DNA of 64,000 nt, from the NCBI RefSeq assembly GCF_031846645.1, contig NZ_JAVRHN010000010.1, positions 1 to 64,000 of the forward strand, in the 5' to 3' direction. The notes beneath the pieces were generated by a model, which had not been told where the DNA came from, did not search any database, and saw nothing but the letters and a program-made list of their open reading frames with translations. Every line of letters starts with the position of its first letter. The stretch's first letter is position 1. Positions 53,043-61,264 of the stretch are shown piece after piece. The translations under genes and the position numbers were made by a program. Origin of the DNA: Autumnicola psychrophila (GTDB taxonomy: Bacteria > Bacteroidota > Bacteroidia > Flavobacteriales > Flavobacteriaceae).

Positions 53043-53705
53043 CTACTTTCTTTTATCCCCAGCCCCCTCTTCAAAAGCAACAAGATTGAATAATTCCCGC
53101 ATTCGGCTTCGGACTCTGTTTCCGTAACGTTCTTCCAGTTCCTCGGCATTCAGGTTTGTTGTGGCGTGAGTTTTAACCTTTTGATTTGTCTGAAGAAAAA
53201 GTTCATGGCGCGATAACAGCACTTCTCCCATAACATTACAATCTTTTCCGTAGAACCTTCCGGGAGGTTCTACCCCTAAATCATCAAAGCAAAATAATTT
53301 ATTGTTTTCGTAATCTTCGATGGTTTTATAACCAAGATGGTTGAAGCTAAAAACAACGTTGCGGCATGGAATCATCTCGTAAGGTCTTTGCAAAGGAACA
53401 AGGTGACGGAGAAGTTTCATTAGGCTGGTTTTTCCACATCCTACGGGACCAGACAGCAAAAGGCCCTTTTCAACATCAATACCGGACTTCTGGCAGCTCT
53501 TTTTGTCTTTGATGAAGTAAGAACTCAACTTTAGTATAATATCTCGGTCTTCCTCGTAGATCTTGAATTTTTCTCCAAATAGAAGCTTTCCCTTTGCATT
53601 GAGGTACACCAGGATTTTAGGAAAATCGTAAAGCACTGATTTACCATCAAACTTTCCCAGCGAATATTCCACACCGCCTTCTGTTATTTTAGAGGGGTTG
53701 TCCAT
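53043..53705 (-). CDS. DnaC/IstB-like AAA ATPase (helicase loader)
   Basis: A 220-residue AAA+ protein with Walker A L-S-G-P-V-G-C-G-K-T-S-L near residue 85, Walker B L-F-C-F-D-D-L-G near 150, then A-T-T-N-L-N-A-E-E-L-E-E-R-Y-G (sensor 1) and R-V-R-S-R-M-R-E (arginine finger). The ATG at 53705 overlaps the upstream gene by 17 bases, while the longer frame begins within it. It would load a replicative helicase onto the element after transfer. Confidence 0.85.
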   Translation of the reverse strand: MDNPSKITEGGVEYSLGKFDGKSVLYDFPKILVYLNAKGKLLFGEKFKIYEEDRDIILKLSSYFIKDKKSCQKSGIDVEKGLLLSGPVGCGKTSLMKLLRHLVPLQRPYEMIPCRNVVFSFNHLGYKTIEDYENNKLFCFDDLGVEPPGRFYGKDCNVMGEVLLSRHELFLQTNQKVKTHATTNLNAEELEERYGNRVRSRMRELFNLVAFEEGAGDKRK

Positions 53706-54447
53706 AGTCTTTGATTTTAGTGGTTTTGAGGTTGTCCCTGTTGTGGGACGCTCCTTTTTTCGTTTGACTGTTTTCTGAGCCGTACAATTCAGCACGATCC
53801 ATCCAGTTTATGGCTAAGGCCCGCCAATCCCTCACCTCATTTTCATCGCTGGTTTTCCAATCTCTTTCCTGGTAGTGCTCAAAGAATTTTTTTCCTTCAT
53901 CGGCAGAAAAACCTTTTTCTTTAAAAAAATATAAAACAGCCTGCCTGTCCTTTGGCTGTTTATTAATGTTTACTTGTTTAGTATTGTTTATATTAGATAC
54001 CAATGCTTGTCCACTCACGGGACGGTGTTGGTACACAGCTTGTCCATTGGTGGGATGGTGTGGGTACACTACTGGTTCACGTATGGGATGGTACCGTTCC
54101 GCAAGCTGTTCCAATTTGGGATTGTACTGTCCCATATCTGGTTCGTCACTTGTCTCGATAATGGCCATCTTGATTTTACTGCCTTTGTACGGATTGCTGG
54201 ACGGAAAATATGAGAGATAATCCCACTTATCCAGTTCAACAATACACCGATGGTAGGTGGATTTTGAGCCGATTTTGGCCACACGCATTAGTTCCCTGCG
54301 GTTAACGAAAAATTCACTTGCAAACCGGCTGCTGTTCCACTCATGGAATAAAGCCATATACAGGCTAATATGGGTCGGGTTCAAACGGTCATCAAAAAAG
54401 AACTTTTCAAAAGCCGCATTCAGTTGCTTAATATAGTTCATGATCAA
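53689..54447 (-). CDS. replication initiator-like protein of the element
   Basis: A 252-residue protein. The N-terminal winged-helix part (about 1-90) has F-E-K-F-F-F-D-D-R-L-N-P-T-H-I-S-L-Y-M-A-L-F and R-V-A-K-I-G-S-K-S-T-Y-H-R-C-I. A polar linker holds Y-P-H-H-P-T-N-G-Q-A-V-Y repeats (about 120-150), and a C-terminal A-L-A-I-N-W-M-D-R-A segment follows. With the DnaC-like ATPase it resembles primosomal DnaD/DnaB-type pairs. The P-V-S-G-Q-A-type repeats in the linker are unusual. Confidence 0.7.
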   Translation of the reverse strand: MIMNYIKQLNAAFEKFFFDDRLNPTHISLYMALFHEWNSSRFASEFFVNRRELMRVAKIGSKSTYHRCIVELDKWDYLSYFPSSNPYKGSKIKMAIIETSDEPDMGQYNPKLEQLAERYHPIREPVVYPHHPTNGQAVYQHRPVSGQALVSNINNTKQVNINKQPKDRQAVLYFFKEKGFSADEGKKFFEHYQERDWKTSDENEVRDWRALAINWMDRAELYGSENSQTKKGASHNRDNLKTTKIKDYGQPL

Positions 54448-54729
54448 TTATTCAAATTTGTTTTGTACCCGATTGGCGGTCATCACGTTTTGGATTTCCT
54501 CGGCATCATAATAGATAATTCCTCCAACTTTGGTGTAGGGTAGGGTGCCGTTAATTCTTAAGTTTTGAAGAGTTCCCGGACTTACCTGGAGCAGATCCAT
54601 CACATCAGAAGATTTTAAATATTTCTTTAAAGTTCCTGATGACTGTTTAGTGATGAGATTTCTAATCTCCTCGAGCAATTCTAGTTTGAACTCCCGAAGA
54701 TCGTCGGTGGTAATAATACTTGTTGGCAT
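54448..54729 (-). CDS. helix-turn-helix excisionase-like protein
   Basis: A 93-residue protein with a coiled N terminus (about 5-30) and an Xis/MerR-type winged helix: Y-L-K-S-S-D-V-M-D-L-L-Q-V-S-P-G-T-L-Q-N-L-R at about 38-60, G-T-L-P-Y-T-K-V-G-G-I-I-Y-Y. Proteins like this direct excision of CTnDOT-type elements. The ATG at 54729 is used because the longer start is not conserved in character. It stops right before the replication gene (adjacent bases). Confidence 0.8.
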   Translation of the reverse strand: MPTSIITTDDLREFKLELLEEIRNLITKQSSGTLKKYLKSSDVMDLLQVSPGTLQNLRINGTLPYTKVGGIIYYDAEEIQNVMTANRVQNKFE

Positions 54730-54799
54730 AATAGAACGGTTTTTAAAGAAAGGGACTATCAAATGGTTAAATCTTTTTAATTGATAGCCCCTATCAAGG

Positions 54800-55006
54800 T
54801 TTGACTTTCGTTCTACAAATTTGATTAGGTTTATTGGAATTTGTTCCCCAGTACGACCGTAGTACGGTCAAAAATTAACATCTTGAAATTTGTTGGACTT
54901 TGGCTGTTTTTATCCTACAGATTTTAAACCTAAATCTTCAAATAGTATTAAATTAAATGAAGATTGGAATAAAATACCGATTTCGGTAGGTCAACCGTAG
55001 TACGGT
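54800..55006. promoter_or_regulatory. xis control region: TTTGACTTTCG and two CCGTAGTACGG palindromes
   Basis: TTTGACTTTCG is at 54800-54810. Perfect palindromes GACCGTAGTACGGTC (54855-54869) and ACCGTAGTACGGT (54994-55006) lie upstream of the excisionase-like gene and downstream of rteC. In CTnDOT, RteC binds inverted repeats upstream of the excision operon, so these are natural candidate RteC sites. Confidence 0.55.
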
Positions 55007-55046
55007 CTTTTTTTAACAATTTTGGAAGATTGAAAAATGTAAATTT

Positions 55047-55892
55047 TTATTCTTCACTCTTATCCATTTCGGAAAGTAGTGAAGTCGCTAATTGATCAAG
55101 GAATAACGTTCTGCTATTTTTTCTGCCCTTGATGTCCTGGTTGGTTTTGTAGATATCCCTTGGTGTATAATCAAAAATTTCCTGAAGCTTTTGGGAAACC
55201 TTGATGATGCTAAGGCCATTCTGGTTCCGAAGTCCATTATACCATAGGGCATAAACCAATTCCACCCAATCTGAATTAGTAAAAGGCCACTGTATTTTTT
55301 CGGTAGCATGCTGCTTTACCTCTTTTCCATTACGATTATTTTCAAGATTGGACATTCGTTCATCCAGATAAATAACCAATTTATTGTAGGCTTTGAATTT
55401 ACCTAAGAGCATATCCCTCGGCGTACAAAAATCCGGATCCTGAAAATAGAATTTTGAAGTGGTTATATGAAAGCTATCCAGATAATCCCGGGTGTAATAT
55501 TCTTTGTCGAAATGGGTTGCCCCGGAATTGACATACTGCCCAAAATCTAAATTGTACAGAAAGAAACGGTTTAGCTTACCAATTTTCTTTTTTATGAATT
55601 TAAGCTGGGAGTTTTTATCCGCCTTTGGAAACTGGATTTCAAAGGAATGGACTTCTGAGAAATAAATTAAATGAACAAGGGGAGCCTGTTTTATCGTTTT
55701 AAAGAATTCAATTTCGGCTTCAATTGAGTCAAAGCCTTTAGCTATGACTTCTCTTTTAAGTGTAATGAGTAGGTTACGACAGACTTCAATAGAGCGATAG
55801 GATTGCTCAAGGATATTCTTACTGTGAAGTTTGATTTCCTTCAGTTCTTCCAATAGCTTGTATGAGGGCAATTCTGTATCCATCTGTAACAA
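55047..55892 (-). CDS. rteC: RteC-type regulator
   Basis: A 281-residue protein of the RteC family: L-K-E-I-K-L-H-S-K-N-I-L-E-Q-S-Y-R at about 15-31, a central T-S-K-F-Y-F-Q-D-P-D-F-C-T-P-R-D, and W-P-F-T-N-S-D-W-V-E-L-V-Y-A-L near the C terminus with winged-helix-like end. In CTnDOT it activates the excision genes after signals from RteA/RteB. No rteA or rteB is present in this window. It is transcribed leftward toward the xis gene, 317 bases apart. Confidence 0.9.
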   Translation of the reverse strand: MLQMDTELPSYKLLEELKEIKLHSKNILEQSYRSIEVCRNLLITLKREVIAKGFDSIEAEIEFFKTIKQAPLVHLIYFSEVHSFEIQFPKADKNSQLKFIKKKIGKLNRFFLYNLDFGQYVNSGATHFDKEYYTRDYLDSFHITTSKFYFQDPDFCTPRDMLLGKFKAYNKLVIYLDERMSNLENNRNGKEVKQHATEKIQWPFTNSDWVELVYALWYNGLRNQNGLSIIKVSQKLQEIFDYTPRDIYKTNQDIKGRKNSRTLFLDQLATSLLSEMDKSEE

Positions 55893-56054
55893 TTTTACCG
55901 TAAAGCATCATACACTTTTTTATATAAATGGTTAGATAGTCAATTCGAGTCTATCGACTACGAATGATCACAAGGAAATTGGGAGGTACTCTTATGACAG
56001 CTAAAGAACCTGCTTGAAGATAATTACAAATAACGTTATTATCAGTAATTGATG

Positions 56055-56092
56055 CCGTATTTTATTACGGAAAAGTCCGTATTTTCCTACGG
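56055..56092. promoter_or_regulatory. two tandem CCGTA-n6-TACGG palindromes upstream of rteC
   Basis: CCGTATTTTATTACGG (56055-56070) and CCGTATTTTCCTACGG (56077-56092) are spaced 22 bases apart, about two helical turns. They use the same half-site as the xis-region palindromes but with a six-base spacer. They may serve RteC autoregulation or mark the end of the LuxR gene. Confidence 0.5.
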
Positions 56093-56125
56093 AACAAGAA
56101 TTAAAAGTTCAATACAGTACCGAAG

Positions 56126-57046
56126 CTATTTATTCTTTGGCTCGAAGCGGGATATAAATTGACCTCTATTCTTGACCGCAGTTTTTTTAAAAATATTTGA
56201 GGCATGTTTAGAAACAGTGCTTTCTGCTATGAAAAAATCTCTGGCAATTTCTTTATAGGATAATCCTCGTAAAATGGATAATGCAATTTCAACTTCCCTT
56301 CTTGTCAGATCTCCATAGATTATTTTGTTTTTCAGGGCTTCATTTCCTTCTACTTTTTGAAAAGCAAAGACTTCGAAGGCTTCAGGCTTATTCTTTAGAA
56401 AACGAAGGAATCTATTTACTTCAATAACTGTTATTGCATAGAAAGCCAGGTTCATTACGGTGAAGGTTAACCATTGATAATCACCTATAACTGTTAGTAT
56501 GGGCAAAAGGGCTATGCAAGAGATACTTATGATGGCTAATCTATTTTTTTTAGAAACAAATGAATTTTGATTGTCGATGTTTGAAATTCTTCTGTAAAAT
56601 AAGCCGAGAAAAATAAATGCTATAATTGAAACTGGGATCGTGAAAAGAAGCCTTGCTGAATCTAAAGAATTTGTAAGGAAGTAGGGAATTAAGAATAACA
56701 GAATAAAACTACAACCTATCAGTATAGCAATATTGGGAATAGTGGAACCAAATTTTAAAAATTCAATATCATAGTCCTTATACAAATAATAAATTATGTA
56801 TACACATAGCGCTATTGCTACGCCATAAGTAATGATGTATTGAACAATTATTGGGTCAGGAAAACTTTCTGTTGGCAGGAATCCCCCGGTTAAGTTATAA
56901 GCAATATACAGCAATCCGAGAGTTATATACCTTCTTAGACTCAGGCGTTTCAGTTTCAAATTTTGAATGACAGCAATAAGTACAATAATGGTGTCAATCA
57001 ACAGGTAAAAAAAAGTTGTCCAATGGATTGAGGTGCCAAACATCAT
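56126..57046 (-). CDS. membrane-bound LuxR-type transcriptional regulator
   Basis: A 306-residue protein with about seven membrane segments over residues 1-215 and a C-terminal LuxR/GerE helix-turn-helix: D-L-T-R-R-E-V-E-I-A-L (about 245-255), Y-K-E-I-A-R-D-F-F-I-A-E-S-T-V-S-K-H, then F-K-K-T-A-V-K-N-R. The membrane part may sense a ligand and release or reposition the DNA-binding domain. The start overlaps the stop of the asparaginase-like gene by 4 bases, so both are co-translated. Confidence 0.85.
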   Translation of the reverse strand: MMFGTSIHWTTFFYLLIDTIIVLIAVIQNLKLKRLSLRRYITLGLLYIAYNLTGGFLPTESFPDPIIVQYIITYGVAIALCVYIIYYLYKDYDIEFLKFGSTIPNIAILIGCSFILLFLIPYFLTNSLDSARLLFTIPVSIIAFIFLGLFYRRISNIDNQNSFVSKKNRLAIISISCIALLPILTVIGDYQWLTFTVMNLAFYAITVIEVNRFLRFLKNKPEAFEVFAFQKVEGNEALKNKIIYGDLTRREVEIALSILRGLSYKEIARDFFIAESTVSKHASNIFKKTAVKNRGQFISRFEPKNK

Positions 57047-57531
57047 TGTTTCTCATCTTTACGCTCAAATTTATTTGTCTCTAAATTTTTGATAACATTG
57101 CTCCAATGAAAAATCTTACCGTTCATAGCCACATAAACATCTGGCTTTAAAAATTGTAAGGCACATATTGCATAGCCTAAATTAAATGGAGCATCTGTAT
57201 TTTGAAAGGATCCCAGAATAAAGGAACCGGTGAGAACTATCGTTTTATTTATTTTTCGTTCTGCTATATGTTTTGCAGTTTCTTCCATAGTGAAAGTACC
57301 ATGAGATACTAAAATTTTTGAAGGTTTTGAAGTTTGGATTTTTTCTACCAAATACTCCCGGTCTTCAAATGTGATAGATCTGCTGTCTTTCTGGAAAACT
57401 TCTTCTATGGAAAAAGAAAATGAAACATTCGCCGCTTCCAGAAAATTACTTAGTGAAATTTTCCCGGTGTTTTGTTCTTGATCATAATCCAGCCCTTCGA
57501 TGGTGCCACCTGTTGTAAGTATATGTATCAA
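57043..57531 (-). CDS. short asparaginase-like protein (N-terminal domain only)
   Basis: A 162-residue protein matching the N-terminal domain of L-asparaginase: T-T-G-G-T-I-E-G at about 6-13 keeps the first nucleophile threonine. The second motif reads S-H-G-T-F-T-M-E-E-T-A at about 95-105, where the usual aspartate of H-G-T-D-T is phenylalanine. The C-terminal domain is absent; the gene is not cut by a frameshift. Loss of Asp argues against normal asparaginase activity. Its fusion by overlap to a LuxR-type regulator gene suggests a sensory or regulatory role. Confidence 0.8.
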   Translation of the reverse strand: MIHILTTGGTIEGLDYDQEQNTGKISLSNFLEAANVSFSFSIEEVFQKDSRSITFEDREYLVEKIQTSKPSKILVSHGTFTMEETAKHIAERKINKTIVLTGSFILGSFQNTDAPFNLGYAICALQFLKPDVYVAMNGKIFHWSNVIKNLETNKFERKDEKQ

Positions 57532-57647
57532 AATTGTAAGATTTGGGATTTTACGTACTAAAGATAAGGTACTTATTCTTTAGTAAATACTGAATAAGGA
57601 TTTTTTTGACCAGGAGAAGCTAATTGCCTGTGGCAAACAACCACAAG

Positions 57648-58616
57648 TTAAGATAGATTGTTGCCACCATTCCTTATTCGCAGTAACACTTGAGATGCGA
57701 GTGCCAACATGGGCAGTTCCAGTAAGGGGCCAATTACCAGCGCGAGAGAAATCAATGGATCATTAGGAAATGCCGTCAGAGCAATGGCAAGCGATATAGG
57801 TGAATTCCGGGCAAGAGTCGTCAAATTTAGACTTGCTGAATCCTCATAATTAAACTTCAAAAGATAACTTCCAAAACGGCTGACCAGGAAGTTCACCATG
57901 AAAAAGATTAGGATTGGGACGAGAAGAATATAAAGCACGCTTAGATTATTAGTAAGATATTCTCCCTGCGATGCAAACATTGCGACAATAGCCAAAGCCA
58001 AAAAAATGATTTGTGCAGTTTCAAAAAAGGGAAGGATCTTCTGTTTCATCAGTATCGTTTTTCTCCGTTTAGATCCCCAATATTTTATAAGCTGGGCGAA
58101 TAGAAATGGAATGAAAAGAACAAGTAAAATACTTTCCCACAAAATTACCGGGTCCACAGAGCCTGTTTTCCCAAAAAACAACAGCAGGTAAACGGGGAGA
58201 AGGATCAATTGCAAGATCAAATTTATCGGCAAAACAGCTGCGGCCAAAGAAGTGTTTCCTTTGGCTATTCCTGTAAAGATCAAATACCAGTCTGTACAGG
58301 GGGTTACCATCAGCATAACAAATCCTATCCACAAGCTCAAATGTTCCTTTAACAGCAGTAGCCCTAATAGATAAGCAAATATTGGTGTCCAGATGAAATT
58401 GATTACCAGGTTGGCTGATATGAATTTAAGATTGGAAAAGCTGGCAAGCAGGTTCCTCAAAGGAATATTCAAAAACAACCCGAAAAGCATGACCATCAGG
58501 AATGGGACGATAAGGTATTCTGAAACTATTTTAATAACTGCGATTTGACCCAGAAGCAGGCCCAAACCTACCGCTAATGCTATTATGAAAGTATGAAATT
58601 TATTTAATGTGTTCAT
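57648..58616 (-). CDS. ACR3-like (bile acid:sodium symporter superfamily) permease
   Basis: A 322-residue protein with about ten membrane segments. It has the ACR3-type motif V-T-P-C-T-D-W-Y-L-I-F-T-G at about 103-115, with the cysteine needed for arsenite export in that family, and A-R-N-S-P-I-S-L-A-I near 275. No arsenate reductase or ArsR gene flanks it, so the substrate may be arsenite or another anion. Confidence 0.8.
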   Translation of the reverse strand: MNTLNKFHTFIIALAVGLGLLLGQIAVIKIVSEYLIVPFLMVMLFGLFLNIPLRNLLASFSNLKFISANLVINFIWTPIFAYLLGLLLLKEHLSLWIGFVMLMVTPCTDWYLIFTGIAKGNTSLAAAVLPINLILQLILLPVYLLLFFGKTGSVDPVILWESILLVLFIPFLFAQLIKYWGSKRRKTILMKQKILPFFETAQIIFLALAIVAMFASQGEYLTNNLSVLYILLVPILIFFMVNFLVSRFGSYLLKFNYEDSASLNLTTLARNSPISLAIALTAFPNDPLISLALVIGPLLELPMLALASQVLLRIRNGGNNLS

Positions 58617-58793
58617 TAACTGATTATTCTGTGTAAATTCCTGCGCCTACGATGGTGCCTATCCCATAAAAAGTAAGGCATAATGTTCCCAATGATTTAT
58701 TAGTTCAGCAATTTCTTTTGATTTTATCAGTTCCCGGTTTTTTTAAAGGTTATAAATCCATTCCAGTATATGAAATTTGCAATTTACTGAGTT

Positions 58794-59420
58794 CTATGCT
58801 GAAATTTTTCTTCCATTTTTAAAAGCCTCCCAACTTTCTTTCAGTGCGTAAGGAACAATAAGAAGGGCAGCCACAGGATCTGCCCACCACCAGTCTAGAT
58901 ACTGAACTGCGAGTAAACCGGCGAGTACTGCTACAGTTTGATAAAGACATACAAAGGTGTCTTTAGAATCGGCTATCAACTCCTGGCTATCCAGTTTTTT
59001 GCCGTACCTGTATTTATACCAAATCAGTATAGGGTTTACTACTAGTGAAATAAGCAAAATGATAATTCCCAGAGTACTCCAGTCAGGGGCTTCCTTACTA
59101 ATAAATTTGGTGACGGAATCATAGGTAATGAATATACTGACGAGCAGAAAAGAAGTAGCAATTACATACAGGGTGATCCTTTCCCTTTTTTTCACCCGTT
59201 CTTCCTCTATATCCTTTAATTCTCCATTTAACCGCCACCATAGGGTGCTCGCCGAAACAACCTCCACAACACTATCCAGCCCCCAACCAATTAGGGCAGA
59301 GCTGCCCGAGGTAAAGCCGGCAAATAGTGAGACACCTACTTCAATGATATCATAGCCTACATTGTATTCCTGAATTTTTTTGGCTGTTTTTAGGTTTTTT
59401 TCTCTTTGCTGATCTTTCAT
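58794..59420 (-). CDS. cation transporter of the CDF type
   Basis: A 208-residue protein with about five membrane segments. It has S-A-L-I-G-W-G-L-D-S-V-V-E-V-V-S-A at about 40-56 (a CDF TM2-like motif with Asp), and S-Q-E-L-I-A-D-S-K-D-T near 146 (TM5-like). It is shorter than full CDF proteins because the cytoplasmic C-terminal domain is missing. The start is ATG at 59420, inside the frame. Zinc or iron may be the substrate. Confidence 0.75.
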   Translation of the reverse strand: MKDQQREKNLKTAKKIQEYNVGYDIIEVGVSLFAGFTSGSSALIGWGLDSVVEVVSASTLWWRLNGELKDIEEERVKKRERITLYVIATSFLLVSIFITYDSVTKFISKEAPDWSTLGIIILLISLVVNPILIWYKYRYGKKLDSQELIADSKDTFVCLYQTVAVLAGLLAVQYLDWWWADPVAALLIVPYALKESWEAFKNGRKISA

Positions 59421-59450
59421 AATGTTGATGTATAATTGAATCAAGTTCCA

Positions 59451-59804
59451 TTAGCTTCTAATCCATTTATGAGCTTCCTCCTGAAAAATGGACTCAAAAA
59501 AGCCTATTTCAGCGGTAAAAAGTGGTGCCATAAGATCTCTCATCCAACCACGCCATTCTTTACTCCCTACAACAGCAATCCGCTCGAAAGCGTCCTGGAA
59601 TTGATGTAACCCGGCATCTTTCCAAGTGGTTTTAGCGGAGTCCTGCCGGAAATCCTGCATCTCAAAGTACCAGTGGATTTTACCTGACTGCTCAATTCTT
59701 TCTTGCAATGCCGGAATTACCCGTACCCAGTCGGCTTCAGTCAGCCTTGCTATGGCAACTGTTTCGATTAAGTTCTTTTGTGGATTATTTATAATCTTTA
59801 GCAT
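59451..59804 (-). CDS. STAS/SEC14-type (SpoIIAA-like) protein
   Basis: A 117-residue soluble protein: A-R-L-T-E-A-D-W-V-R-V-I-P-A-L-Q-E-R (about 18-35), I-H-W-Y-F-E-M-Q-D-F near 46, R-I-A-V-V-G-S-K-E-W-R-G-W near 78. It belongs to a family of STAS/SEC14-fold proteins that often stand near stress and ion transport genes. The start ATG at 59804 excludes an upstream hydrophobic extension that overlaps the exchanger gene. Confidence 0.75.
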   Translation of the reverse strand: MLKIINNPQKNLIETVAIARLTEADWVRVIPALQERIEQSGKIHWYFEMQDFRQDSAKTTWKDAGLHQFQDAFERIAVVGSKEWRGWMRDLMAPLFTAEIGFFESIFQEEAHKWIRS

Positions 59805-59850
59805 ATCTCTGAAAAAACAAATGGTTAATAGGAACAAATGGTTCACAGGC

Positions 59851-60882
59851 TTAAATATTGCTTTGGCCACTGCTAAAAATGTTCAGCACCCAAAACAAGA
59901 CAACCGCAACATAAACAAATAAGAGAACGAAAAGTGTAAAGACCTGCCAGCGTTTAAATCCGTGTTCATTGCTTTTCCCTCCCCAATGAATGAAAGCGGC
60001 ATAAAGAATACCGACTAAACCAACAAAACTAAGAACAGTTGCAAACAGCGGGAAATTACTTACCGGAAGTCCCACGATGGCAAGTGGGAAAAAGGCTATA
60101 GTGAGTGTTACAGCATGATCTCCGATTACACTGGTCACGGCAGAAGTTATTTGACCACTTTTAGCCACGCTCCAGGTGGCAAAGATTTCCGGCAGTGCGG
60201 CCATAGGTGCCGTAATAAATAAACCACCGACTATTTTAGATATTCCAAGGGCAGAAACAATATTTTCTGTGGCACGTACTGTGAAGAAAGCTCCTATGCC
60301 CAAAGCTGCCACACCTGCTACTGCGAACCATATCTCTTTCTTTTTCCAGGTTACCTTTTCGCTTTCTTTTTTTCCTCTAAACAAGGCCTGCGTTAAGTAA
60401 ACTAAGTACATACCCAACATAATCCAGGCATCTACAGGTTGTAGTCCCCGCCATTGAGAGGGCACAGTTAGTACGGCAACTACTGCAATAATTACCAGAT
60501 AAGGAATGGCTTGTACGGTGACGGCGGTGGGATCCACTTTAAGCAGATGTTCAGAAAGATGCTCTTTATGAGCCTCTTTTGCATTTTTCTTTTTGAGGTG
60601 CCTGGTCGCTACATAGGCGGTAATTACCATAAGCGGAATGGCAATGACATTCGAGCCGAACATGGTTCCCAGACCAATGTCACTAACCCCGGTAATAGCA
60701 CTTGTGATATTTATGCCTATCTCAGGGCTGGCCGCTGCCACCCCTATTAAGGCTCCACCGGCAGCGACCGAGAAGCCCCATTGTTTTCTTAGTTTTTTTA
60801 AAGGGGTGGCTAAATGTTCAGCGCCCCAATGGGCTGCCCATACAGCAGCAAGCAAAACCAATGCCCATATCCATGTACTCAT
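59851..60882 (-). CDS. sodium/calcium exchanger family (CaCA) protein
   Basis: A 343-residue exchanger with about ten membrane segments and two inverted alpha repeats. The first has G-G-A-L-I-G-V-A-A-A-S-P-E-I-G (about 42-56). The second has F-I-T-A-P-M-A-A-L-P-E-I-F-A-T (near 225-240). Each has the conserved P-E, which binds the cation. The first repeat reads A-A-A-S-P-E, a variant of the usual G-T-S-x-P-E. Ca2+ or K+/H+ exchange is possible. It is 46 bases before the STAS/SEC14 gene. Confidence 0.85.
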   Translation of the reverse strand: MSTWIWALVLLAAVWAAHWGAEHLATPLKKLRKQWGFSVAAGGALIGVAAASPEIGINITSAITGVSDIGLGTMFGSNVIAIPLMVITAYVATRHLKKKNAKEAHKEHLSEHLLKVDPTAVTVQAIPYLVIIAVVAVLTVPSQWRGLQPVDAWIMLGMYLVYLTQALFRGKKESEKVTWKKKEIWFAVAGVAALGIGAFFTVRATENIVSALGISKIVGGLFITAPMAALPEIFATWSVAKSGQITSAVTSVIGDHAVTLTIAFFPLAIVGLPVSNFPLFATVLSFVGLVGILYAAFIHWGGKSNEHGFKRWQVFTLFVLLFVYVAVVLFWVLNIFSSGQSNI

Positions 60883-61093
60883 ATCTGCTTTTAAAGATTT
60901 TTTTAAGTTCTCAAATTAAATTTCGTTTTTTTAGCTGATGAACATCCTTTATTGCGGACAAGTTTCTTAAACTATTAAAAATTGAAAATTATTTCAATTT
61001 ATAAAAAGATAAAGGAACTTTCTCCTAAACTTCTGTTAGAACCTTTTTTTATTTCTCTTCTTCCACACTTTAAAAAACAAATTCCAAGAAAAA

Positions 61094-61264
61094 TTAGCCT
61101 TGTAAGTCTTTCAAAACAAACCAGAAAAATAAAAATGCTAATACAAACAAGCCTATAAGCATTAAAATTCCATTTATTCTGTCCTTTCTGGTAATTTTAC
61201 TTTTCGGGGATTTTTTATTTTTTATCTTTTTTGTTTTCCTTCTATCTTTTGGATTTACAGACAT
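61094..61264 (-). CDS. small lysine-rich membrane protein
   Basis: A 56-residue frame: a lysine/arginine-rich N terminus (K-D-R-R-K-T-K-K-I-K-N-K-K), then one membrane helix (I-L-M-L-I-G-L-F-V-L-A-F-L-F-F-W-F-V-L) and K-D-L-Q-G. It overlaps the end of the DUF4105 gene by 23 bases in another frame and runs in the same direction. Composition and topology look real, but I do not recognise the family. Confidence 0.45.
   Translation of the reverse strand: MSVNPKDRRKTKKIKNKKSPKSKITRKDRINGILMLIGLFVLAFLFFWFVLKDLQG

Larger units (their letters stand above)
34736..55892. mobile_element. CTnDOT-family integrative conjugative element, right end undefined
   Basis: It starts at the 3' end of tRNA-Pro and contains integrase, SSB, mobilization proteins, a coupling protein, a tra operon with the traE-F-G-I-J-K-M-N order, excisionase-like and RteC. 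No copy of the tRNA-Pro 3' end was seen downstream inside the window, so the right attachment site is unknown. The end given here is simply the start of rteC, and cargo may extend to 64000. Confidence 0.8.

Noticed and set aside
54855..55006. CRISPR-like repeats in the gap before rteC
   Set aside because: Only two copies of a 13-15 bp palindrome are present, 139 bases apart, without regular spacers or cas genes, so it is an operator-type motif.
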